Shown one piece after another: positions 1-6,753 of a DNA stretch of 14,023 bases. Each line of letters opens with the position of its first letter. Position 1 is the first letter of the stretch. A model generated the notes under the pieces. That model made no database searches. It worked only from the letters and a program-made list of their open reading frames with translations, and was not told the DNA's origin. The position numbers and the translations under genes are program-made. The stretch is from JAAYJM01 sp964499465 (GTDB lineage: Bacteria > Bacteroidota > Ignavibacteria > Kapaibacteriales > UBA2268), in assembly GCA_964499465.1 (NCBI GenBank), contig CAZCLJ010000104.1, positions 1 to 14,023 on the forward strand. Direction: 5' to 3'.

Positions 1-157
1 TAAGTTCATTTTCTCAAAAGTAAACGTCTTCGTTTATATTCGCCTCAGAATGACCGACAAGAGTAAAGATTTCATTGCGAAATAAAGTTAAAATTTTTTT
101 TAAAATTGTACTATTAAAGTCCCACTTTTAATATTTATCATTATTTTAAAAAAAGTG

Positions 158-189
158 TTTGTATATTATTTAATTATTACTTAACTTTT
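158..189 (+). promoter_or_regulatory. Candidate Bacteroidota-type promoter for the gene pair
   Basis: TTTG at 158-161 is followed after 20 nt by TAACTTTT at 182-189. That matches seven of eight positions of the Bacteroidota -7 element TAnnTTTG at the usual distance from the -33 TTTG. Transcription would start near 196 and leave a leader of roughly 85 nt. A competing sigma70-like TATAAT lies at 199-204 but has no convincing -35. In such AT-rich DNA both could be chance matches. Confidence 0.35.
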
Positions 190-270
190 AAAAAATTTTA
201 TAATGAATTTGAAAGTTATTAAATGAAAAAAACATAAATTAAGAAAACTATTCTTTCATACATAAATCTT

Positions 271-276
271 AGGAGA
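271..276 (+). promoter_or_regulatory. Ribosome binding site of the first giant gene
   Basis: AGGAGA ends 6 nt before ATG 283, a good Shine-Dalgarno match at good spacing. It supports this start codon. The downstream gene has only a weak CAGGT-containing spacer, so it may depend on translational coupling across the 15-nt gap. Confidence 0.7.
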
Positions 277-282
277 AATCTT

Positions 283-3200
283 ATGAAACAAGCATTTCTG
301 ATTAAACTAATTCTTTTAAGCATTTGTGCTCTGATTTTTTTTCAGTTCAGTACTAATGCTCAAAGTTTCACTGGCAACGGTAGCGACGGCAACCTAACAA
401 TTCCTACTGGTGAAACTTTTTTCGTTGATAATATAAAAGCTGCTGTAGATGGGGATAATCCAGCCGGCAGTTCATTTATCAACGTTGTTGATGTAAGCGG
501 TTTTGCAGTAGGACAGGAAATATTAATTATTTCAATGCAAGATGCGTTTTTCAATTACGACAATAATGTTGTTGGGATATACGAATTTAGGACTATATCC
601 AGCATCAATGGAAATACATTAACCCTTACTCAGCCATTGGAAAATAGTTATAATGCGAACTATTTAACAAAGCATCAGGTAATCCGTGTTCCAAATTATT
701 TAAATGTAACAGTTTATGGAACATTGACCTGCGACTCTTGGAACGGAACGACCGGCGGTATTCTTGCTTTTCGTGCTAATGGATATGTAGGGATTGCACC
801 TACAGGCATAATTGACGCCTCTGCAAAAGGTTATCGTGGTGGAACTCAATACGGCAGTTCACATGGCGGCGGACAAGGTGGCGAAAGCTATTTTGGATTA
901 GGTGGAAAAGGTGGTAATTATTCTGATAATGGTGGAATGACAAGAGGTTCCGGTGGTGGTGGTGGATGCTATCAGACCAATGGAACAGGTAATAGTGGGT
1001 TAGCCGGAGGCGGTGGCGGAAGTTCTAGCGGAACAGTTGCTCTTGGCTCGCCTCGAGGAGGAGCCGGTGGCGGTGGTAGTGGACATGCTGGTAGCGGCGG
1101 CGGTGCCGGTTACGGCACTTTTGGTTACGGTGGCAATGGATATAATAACGTAGCTGGACAAAATGGTGGCGAAAATGTATCAGGAAATGGCGGATTTGGT
1201 AACGTTACTGGTACTGGTGGTGGTGGCGGCGGTACTTATGGAACTGCCGAGCTTACAAAACTTTTACTTGGTAGTGGCGGCGGTCGCGCTGGCGTCCACA
1301 GTGGCTATGTTCCCGGTATAGGAGGCAATGGTGGTGGCATTCTGCTTATTTATTGCGCTAATCTTGTTAATACCGGAAGTATTAAAAATAATGGTGAAAA
1401 TGGCGGTAATGGTGGTACTTATAGCGGTGGCGGTGGTGCCGGAGCCGGTGGTTCGCTTCATATTAATACTATTAATTTAACTAATGCCGGCAGTATTACT
1501 GCAAATGGTGGCACGGGTGGAAATGCTCACTATGGCGGAACTGGCGGAGCCGGTGGCGATGGCAGAATGAGAATTGATTACGGCTATTTCACTAATGAAA
1601 CTACAATCAATCCAAATCCGTATTCTACTACAAATAATTTTGGTGCTACTGTAAGTGCTATTTATAATACGAATAATACAACTGAACCTTATGAATTAGA
1701 AGCATTAGCTATAAGCGAAACTCATACTGCTATAACTTCAGCTCAGGTCTTTTATAGCGTAAATGGGGCAGCTTTCACTTCTACGAATCTTACTTTAGAT
1801 GAAGTTGAGGACTATATCTATATTTTCTCTGGTGCCATACCTGCTCAAAATATAAATTCAGTTGTTAATTGGTATGTAAAAGCAAGTGATGGAACAAATG
1901 ATTACTATGCTCCAACAATCGCACCAGCAAATTATTTTACTTTTAATGTTGCTCCAAATCCGCCTCAAAATCTTACTGCTACTGCTGCAAGCGATGCAGT
2001 AATTGAATTGAGCTGGGAAGCACCATCTGACCCGACAAATTTTGTTAATTATAAGCTATATCGTAGCTTAAATGCAGATTTTATCCCAAGCGAAGATGAT
2101 TTAATAACAACAACTACTGAACTCGTTTATTCTGATAATAATACTGAAGATTTCACTCATTATTATTATAAAGTATCCGCAAATTATAATTTCGGTGGAA
2201 CATTATCAAGTTCCTTTTCAAATCAGGCAGATGCAATAGCAAATAATCAATCTGTATTTACTGCTTATGGATTTGTTAAATTAGAAGACCAGGCAACTCA
2301 TAATGGAATTAAAATTCTGTTTATACCAGTTTCAGGTATGGCAGAATGGGACAGCACCTATACTGATGATACCGGCTATTTTGAAATACAGATAAATCCC
2401 GGAGTTTATTCGTTACAGTTTATTTACGATGGCTACCAAACCTACAATAAATTTACTGAATATACATTAGTAAATGATTTAGATTTAGGCGACAACACTC
2501 TTATAAAATTCGGAACTTTAGTAACCGGAAATGTTAGTGGTGTTTGGAGTGGATATTACACTGTTACAGGTAATATTACATTACCAGAAAATACATCTCT
2601 CACAATAGAGCCGGGAACAAAAATACGTTTCAATGGTCAATATTGGCTAAAGGTTTATGGTTTGCTTGAAGTTCAGGGAACCGAAGAAGAGCCGGTTGTA
2701 TTTACTTCAATGCCGGCAAATCAAGTTTATGCAAGAGGACAATGGGAAGGAATTTGGTTCTATGATGCTGCTTCCGACCAATCTTTTATAGATAATGCCT
2801 TAATCGAATACTCACGTCAGGCAATTTGGGCTTCTTACTGCTCTCCTACTTTTACTGATATGATTGTTATGAATAATTCTGATTATGCTTTCCATTTAAG
2901 AGATGACAACACTTCTTTTGTTGAAAATATTGTTATGCAGAACAATACTAATTACGGCATTTTAATGCATAATAAAGCAATGCCAACAATTAACAACTGC
3001 GTAATTGATAACTCCGGACGAGGCATCGAAGCATCTGAAAGAAGTAGTTTTAATATCTATAATTCTGTTATAAAAAATAATACTAATCATGGTATTTATT
3101 TAGATAATTGCTATGTTAAAATATTAAACAATACAATACAAAATAATGCTCCTGCAGGTCTTTATATTCATAACTGGTCTGAAACCAGAATTGAAAACTG

Positions 3201-6200
3201 CACAATAAACAATAATTCGAGCATTGGTATTGATTTTTATCATAACAACAAAAGAAATTGCTGGGTAAAAAATTCTGTGATTAATAATAATGGAAACGGT
3301 ATTCGTATGCAATATCAAAATTCTGTATTGGTAGAAAACTGCAGAATTGAAAATAACAATGATTATGGCATCAGATTATCTGATTATACAACTAATGGTA
3401 ATAATACTTTGGTTGCAAAAAACAATATTATAATAAATAACAGAATAGGATTCTATACAGATCAAAGATACAACAACGTTACTCTTTTCAGAAATGATTT
3501 GTCATTCAATCAGTCTTTCGGCATTTATAACTGGGATTCTTATAACACATTCAAAATTGAATACAATACAATTTTCGGAAATCTTTATGACGGGATATAT
3601 CTCAGATTGGGACAAACTGAGAATATTAACGGAAATATTATTTCTAATAATCTTCGTTTTGGAATACAATTAGCTGAAAACTGCAGTATCGAAACATTTA
3701 ATAACAATATAGTTTATAACAACGCAACTAATGTAAATAACTATGCTCTTCTTCCTCAATACTCATATCAATATGTAACGGTAGATGAATATGGAGATTC
3801 AGTAGATGTTTATAAAAATAAATCAATTGACCCTGCATTTAATTTACAAAACACAGTTGATTTGACTTTAAGCCCTGAATCGCATTGCATCAATAATGGA
3901 AACGAATTTTTAAGAGACCCCGATGAATCAATTATTGATTTAGGTGCATATTACTATGATTTAGGATGCCCACACAATCTTTGGGTAACAGGAACTAACG
4001 ATTCTTCGGTAGGATTAGAATGGGAGCCAACAGTGTTAAATGGTGCTTCTGGTTATAATGTATATTATAAAATGCAGGAAGATATTGATTATACTTTCTA
4101 CCAGTTTACTAATTTAACAAATATAGATGTAACAGGACTTACTAACAACGAAAATTACGATTTTGCAATTAAAACAGTATTTCCAAACTATACTTCAATA
4201 TTTTCAAAGAAAGTAACGGCAGTTCCCGGTATTCCTACTATGACAATAGAACCAGCAACATTATATGCCTATCTTCCTGATGGAGTAACTTCGACTGATA
4301 AAACTATCGAAGTTTTAAATAATGGCACAAAAGATTTAAATGTTAGCTTCAATTATTTTGAAAGTGGCTCTGCTTATTTTAACGGAGGTTCATACATCAA
4401 CTATGGCGATTACACTGCTTGGGATTTCCTGACTGCTTTCACTATGGAAGCTTGGGTGAAAAGACAAAACAACGGACATTTTGAATTTATGGGTAAAGCT
4501 TACGATAGATTTGCATTTTACGTTAGTAGCAGTAACAATCGCATAGGTATTTACAAAGCTTATGGTAATAGATATACATACACAAACAGGCAGGAATTTA
4601 CATCGGATTATTCTTTACCAGCTAATGAATGGCACCACCTTGCAGCAACATGGACTGGAAACAGTGTTAAGTTCTATGTAGATGGTGAATTAGTTCAGGA
4701 GTTTATTAATGCCGACTCTCGTATGGTGCCCGGCAGCGGACGCAATTTCCAACTCGGAAGGCGTGCAGACGAAAATAATTATTATCTTCAGGGATTTATG
4801 TCTGAAGCAAGAGTTTGGAACTATGTCCGAACTAAAGAACAGATTAAAGCCAATATGTTTAATAGAATATCTGGACAAGAAGAAGGACTCATATTTTATG
4901 CTCCTTTGGAAAATGACTTTTTAAATAAAGCACAGGATATTAGCACATGGGCTGACCTGTCTGGAAGCCCAGAGATTACTTCCTTTGAAAAAGTAAGGCA
5001 TCCATTATTTACTGCTACTCCTGCAGTTGCTTCTGTTGCTCCGGGCGAATCTCTGGAAATTCAGCTTAATTTCCAAAAGCTTTATAACAACAATATAATA
5101 ACAAATGCACAGGTATTTACAAATATTAATACTGAGCCGAGAGTTCAATATCCTATTTCAATACTTTACAAAAATGAACCGACTGCAATTTCTCAGCACT
5201 TTGTTCCTGTAGAAGAAACCGGTATTCCTTTCAAAATTATAATTACAGGAGCAACCGTTGACGAACAGCCACTCGTTATTGGTGATGAAATAGCAGCTTT
5301 CGACGGCGATTTATGCGTTGGTTCTGGTATTTACGAAGGTAGTTATAATCTTATTTTTACTGCCTGGCAGGAAAATCCGGCTCTTGAACTTCCCGGATAC
5401 ACACTAGGAAATCAAATTACTATCAAGATTTATAGAGTGCAAAATGACAGGGAAGCTTCCTGCTTGCTTCTTTATCAAGTTGGTAACGGCACTTTCGGCA
5501 ACGGTGAATTCGCTGCTATGGCGCTAATTGGAACTGTTTACACGGATATTATTATTGATATTCCCGCTAATGCTTATAAATTAATTTCATTTAATCATAT
5601 ACCAAAATATACTAATGCTCCGCAACTATACTCTTCTCTTGAAGCTTTGAGAATTGTAAAAGATGAAGACGGAAAAGTATATGTTCCTCAATTCAGTATT
5701 AACACACTTGGCAATGTAAACATTCGTAAAGCTTACTACGTTTATTCTGATGTTGCTGATGAACTTGTTTATAATGGTATTGCAATTAATCCGGAAGACT
5801 GGACTATCACTCTAAAGCCAAGACGCTGGAACTGGATTGCATATCTTTTGGAAAATGAAGTTGCAACTGAACTTGCTGTTCCAGAAGAACTTATTGAAAA
5901 TATTAAAGTTGTTAAAACTTCTGATGGCAGAATGTGGGTTCCGGAATTTAATATTAATACTATCATTAATTTTGAGCCCGGACTCGGTTATATGCTTGCT
6001 ATGAATAATGATGTTTTGAATAATGTTCAGTTTACTTATCAAAATGCTCAGGGAAAATCCGGAGTAAGGAGCAGCATTTCTGTTACTAATCAGTTTCTTG
6101 AAACAAAGCATTATGAATACGTGAGAACAGGTATGCCATATAATATTTTGATTGAACCAAAAATAACTGGTAATTACAAGCTATCTTCAGGTGATGAAAT

Positions 6201-6738
6201 TGCTGTATTCGATGGTGAAAAGTGCGTTGGTGCAGTTGTTTATAATGGCGAAGAATCTATTTTATTAAACGCTTGGGAAGGCAATCATGAATTGGGTCTC
6301 AACGGCTTTGCTGCTGGAAATCAAATGGATATTCGTATTTATTCAAAAAATAATAATATGGAATATTCCACTGATATTTTAGCAAGAACTACAAGCAATG
6401 CAACTGTTTTTGGTGGCGATTACTATTCCAATATTGCTCTTGCTTTAAAGAATTCTTATATTAGCAATAACGAAACCATTCAGTTAGATGCTTCACCAAA
6501 TCCATTTGAAAATAATACAAACATTAAATTTAATAATGATAATACTATATTATCAATTTATAATGATATGGGTGAATTGGTTATTGAAAAAGACTTTTCA
6601 AACGAAAAGAGCGGTGCTTATAGCTTTGAATGGAATGGATTAGACAGGAATGGAAATAAGCTTTCTGCCGGTGCTTATCTTTGCAAAATCCAATCAAACG
6701 AAGTAGTTAATACAATTAAAATTATTCTTATTAAATAA
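283..6738 (+). CDS. Giant secreted multidomain surface protein (Gly-rich, FN3, beta-helix, LamG, T9SS sorting domain)
   Basis: The 2151-residue product is probably a cell-surface adhesin or binding protein; no gene name is recognised. The start is ATG 283, preceded by AGGAGA and followed by a signal peptide (residues 1-26, hydrophobic core, cut after TNA). Modules in order: N-terminal block (27-182), Gly-rich region (183-428), Ig-like segment (about 440-556), FN3 (560-650), carboxypeptidase-regulatory-like (659-726), right-handed beta-helix (747-1228), FN3 (1229-1317), a BACON/ASH-like Ig domain (1320-1637) interrupted by LamG (1362-1570), a DEIAAFDG module (1640-1750), two tandem WN.I/VYVP modules (1755-1920), a second DEIAVFDG module (1939-2056), and a sorting domain (2069-2151; SPNPFE near its start, WNGLDRNGN and GAYLCKI later). 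The reading frame is intact throughout. Export through Sec and then T9SS is inferred from the two termini. The beta-helix could belong to a polysaccharide-active enzyme, but I see no catalytic residues. Module calls are pattern-based; the overall surface-protein call is firm. Confidence 0.9.
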   Translation: MKQAFLIKLILLSICALIFFQFSTNAQSFTGNGSDGNLTIPTGETFFVDNIKAAVDGDNPAGSSFINVVDVSGFAVGQEILIISMQDAFFNYDNNVVGIYEFRTISSINGNTLTLTQPLENSYNANYLTKHQVIRVPNYLNVTVYGTLTCDSWNGTTGGILAFRANGYVGIAPTGIIDASAKGYRGGTQYGSSHGGGQGGESYFGLGGKGGNYSDNGGMTRGSGGGGGCYQTNGTGNSGLAGGGGGSSSGTVALGSPRGGAGGGGSGHAGSGGGAGYGTFGYGGNGYNNVAGQNGGENVSGNGGFGNVTGTGGGGGGTYGTAELTKLLLGSGGGRAGVHSGYVPGIGGNGGGILLIYCANLVNTGSIKNNGENGGNGGTYSGGGGAGAGGSLHINTINLTNAGSITANGGTGGNAHYGGTGGAGGDGRMRIDYGYFTNETTINPNPYSTTNNFGATVSAIYNTNNTTEPYELEALAISETHTAITSAQVFYSVNGAAFTSTNLTLDEVEDYIYIFSGAIPAQNINSVVNWYVKASDGTNDYYAPTIAPANYFTFNVAPNPPQNLTATAASDAVIELSWEAPSDPTNFVNYKLYRSLNADFIPSEDDLITTTTELVYSDNNTEDFTHYYYKVSANYNFGGTLSSSFSNQADAIANNQSVFTAYGFVKLEDQATHNGIKILFIPVSGMAEWDSTYTDDTGYFEIQINPGVYSLQFIYDGYQTYNKFTEYTLVNDLDLGDNTLIKFGTLVTGNVSGVWSGYYTVTGNITLPENTSLTIEPGTKIRFNGQYWLKVYGLLEVQGTEEEPVVFTSMPANQVYARGQWEGIWFYDAASDQSFIDNALIEYSRQAIWASYCSPTFTDMIVMNNSDYAFHLRDDNTSFVENIVMQNNTNYGILMHNKAMPTINNCVIDNSGRGIEASERSSFNIYNSVIKNNTNHGIYLDNCYVKILNNTIQNNAPAGLYIHNWSETRIENCTINNNSSIGIDFYHNNKRNCWVKNSVINNNGNGIRMQYQNSVLVENCRIENNNDYGIRLSDYTTNGNNTLVAKNNIIINNRIGFYTDQRYNNVTLFRNDLSFNQSFGIYNWDSYNTFKIEYNTIFGNLYDGIYLRLGQTENINGNIISNNLRFGIQLAENCSIETFNNNIVYNNATNVNNYALLPQYSYQYVTVDEYGDSVDVYKNKSIDPAFNLQNTVDLTLSPESHCINNGNEFLRDPDESIIDLGAYYYDLGCPHNLWVTGTNDSSVGLEWEPTVLNGASGYNVYYKMQEDIDYTFYQFTNLTNIDVTGLTNNENYDFAIKTVFPNYTSIFSKKVTAVPGIPTMTIEPATLYAYLPDGVTSTDKTIEVLNNGTKDLNVSFNYFESGSAYFNGGSYINYGDYTAWDFLTAFTMEAWVKRQNNGHFEFMGKAYDRFAFYVSSSNNRIGIYKAYGNRYTYTNRQEFTSDYSLPANEWHHLAATWTGNSVKFYVDGELVQEFINADSRMVPGSGRNFQLGRRADENNYYLQGFMSEARVWNYVRTKEQIKANMFNRISGQEEGLIFYAPLENDFLNKAQDISTWADLSGSPEITSFEKVRHPLFTATPAVASVAPGESLEIQLNFQKLYNNNIITNAQVFTNINTEPRVQYPISILYKNEPTAISQHFVPVEETGIPFKIIITGATVDEQPLVIGDEIAAFDGDLCVGSGIYEGSYNLIFTAWQENPALELPGYTLGNQITIKIYRVQNDREASCLLLYQVGNGTFGNGEFAAMALIGTVYTDIIIDIPANAYKLISFNHIPKYTNAPQLYSSLEALRIVKDEDGKVYVPQFSINTLGNVNIRKAYYVYSDVADELVYNGIAINPEDWTITLKPRRWNWIAYLLENEVATELAVPEELIENIKVVKTSDGRMWVPEFNINTIINFEPGLGYMLAMNNDVLNNVQFTYQNAQGKSGVRSSISVTNQFLETKHYEYVRTGMPYNILIEPKITGNYKLSSGDEIAVFDGEKCVGAVVYNGEESILLNAWEGNHELGLNGFAAGNQMDIRIYSKNNNMEYSTDILARTTSNATVFGGDYYSNIALALKNSYISNNETIQLDASPNPFENNTNIKFNNDNTILSIYNDMGELVIEKDFSNEKSGAYSFEWNGLDRNGNKLSAGAYLCKIQSNEVVNTIKIILIK
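829..1566 (+). repeat. Glycine-rich low-complexity region of gene 1
   Basis: Residues 183-428 are dominated by GG, GGG and GGGG runs mixed with N, S, T, A and Y. GGT, GGC and GGA codons are mixed, so this is selection on protein composition and not a simple DNA microsatellite. GC content is visibly higher than in the flanks. Hydrophobic rungs interrupt the glycine: one ending in TGIIDASAKG (174-183, just before it), then ILLIYCANL with NTGSIKNNG (353-371), then SLHINTINL with NAGSITANGG (391-410). The last two are 38 residues apart. This resembles a beta-solenoid with glycine loops, but that structure is inferred. Confidence 0.8.
2521..3966 (+). other. Right-handed parallel beta-helix domain in gene 1
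   Basis: Residues 747-1228. The opening segment (GNITLPENTSLTIEPGTKI) is typical of the cap before a right-handed beta-helix. About 12 rungs of 22-25 residues follow (roughly 860-1151) with the pattern N-x-[ILV]-x-x-N-N-x-x-x-G-[IL]-x-[LIFM], which puts asparagines at repeated turns as in PbH1/NosD-like repeats. The end (LSPESHCINNGN, then IDLGAYYYD) is the usual close of such domains in secreted proteins. The fold occurs in pectate lyases, epimerases and non-enzymatic surface proteins; no catalytic Asp/Arg/Lys cluster could be assigned, so a structural or binding role is as likely. Confidence 0.8.
4366..4992 (+). other. LamG / concanavalin-A-like domain nested in an Ig-like domain (gene 1)
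   Basis: Residues 1362-1570. LamG signatures seen are FTMEAWVKR, EWHHLAATW followed by VKFYVDGELV, FMSEARVWNYVRT, and the closing EEGLIFYAPLE. It is flanked by two halves of one BACON/ASH-like domain: KTIEVLNNGTKDLNVSF before it and LFTATPAVASVAPGESLEI after it. LamG domains usually bind glycans or proteins, often with Ca2+; the ligand here is unknown. Confidence 0.8.
5200..5532 (+). repeat. DEIA module, first copy in gene 1 (uninterrupted)
   Basis: Residues 1640-1750, with ETGIPFKIII at the start, GDEIAAFDGDLCVG, then 14 residues to the Trp of AWQEN, then LPGYTLGN and GNGTFGNGEFAAMAL. All these landmarks recur in the other copies. I recognise the pattern as recurring in secreted Bacteroidota-type proteins but cannot attach a family name. 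Confidence 0.75.
5545..6042 (+). repeat. Tandem WN.I / YVP.f.INT modules in gene 1
   Basis: Residues 1755-1920 hold two successive copies of a roughly 80-residue unit. The first has YKLISFNHI, then VKDEDGKVYVPQFSINTLG. The second has RWNWIAYLL, then VKTSDGRMWVPEFNINTI and GLGYMLAM. The same pair is found near the C-terminus of the second gene (12643-13122). Units of this type are common just before sorting domains in FCB-group exported proteins; their function is unknown to me. Confidence 0.7.
6097..6450 (+). repeat. DEIA module, second copy in gene 1
   Basis: Residues 1939-2056: TGMPYNILIEP, GDEIAVFDGEKCVG, 14 residues to the Trp of AWEGN, then LNGFAAGN. The GNGTFGNG motif is replaced by NATVFGGDYYSNIALAL. 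It sits between the paired WN.I modules and the sorting domain, the same position as the degenerate copy in the second protein. Confidence 0.7.
6487..6735 (+). other. T9SS type A-like C-terminal sorting domain (gene 1)
   Basis: Residues 2069-2151. It contains ASPNPFENNTNI, LSIYNDMGELV, WNGLDRNGNKLSAGAYLCKI and an Ile/Lys-rich end. This is the usual layout of the type A sorting domain, with a FlgD-like Ig flavour. Export across the outer membrane by T9SS is inferred from family knowledge. Confidence 0.85.
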
Positions 6739-6753
6739 AATACAGGTAAAACT

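Larger units (their letters stand above)
1..282. other. AT-rich non-coding leader region with small hairpins
   Basis: No gene is seen here. A perfect 6-bp hairpin, TAAACG-TCTT-CGTTTA, lies at 21-36. A second inverted repeat with one bulge lies at 113-132 (ATTAAAGT, CCC, ACTTTTAAT). Neither is followed directly by a T-run, although eight Ts occur at 94-101. The stretch CAGAATGACC near 46-55 resembles the edge of dispersed intergenic repeats that carry AATGAC/GTCATT, but only one copy is visible, so this cannot be tested here. From about 85 to 282 the sequence is strongly AT-rich and holds the promoter candidates. Confidence 0.5.

Noticed and set aside
199..204. TATAAT as the main promoter -10 element
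   Set aside because: No acceptable -35 lies 16-18 nt upstream (only ATTACT/TTACTT), and exact TATAAT matches are expected by chance in such AT-rich DNA. It is kept only as an alternative to the TTTG/TAnnTTTG pair.
829..1566. Possible DNA tandem repeat or CRISPR-like array in the GGT/GGC-rich stretch
   Set aside because: There is no constant repeat length or spacer structure. Codons for glycine are mixed and the reading frame is intact, so the pattern comes from protein composition.
2521..3966. Polysaccharide lyase or epimerase activity for the beta-helix
   Set aside because: The rungs are Asn-rich and regular, with no visible cluster of catalytic Asp/Arg/Lys; the fold alone does not show an enzyme.
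5812..6111. 99-codon open frame on the minus strand
   Set aside because: It overlaps the paired WN.I/YVP modules, which are conserved between the two genes on the plus strand; the minus-strand product shows no recognisable feature.
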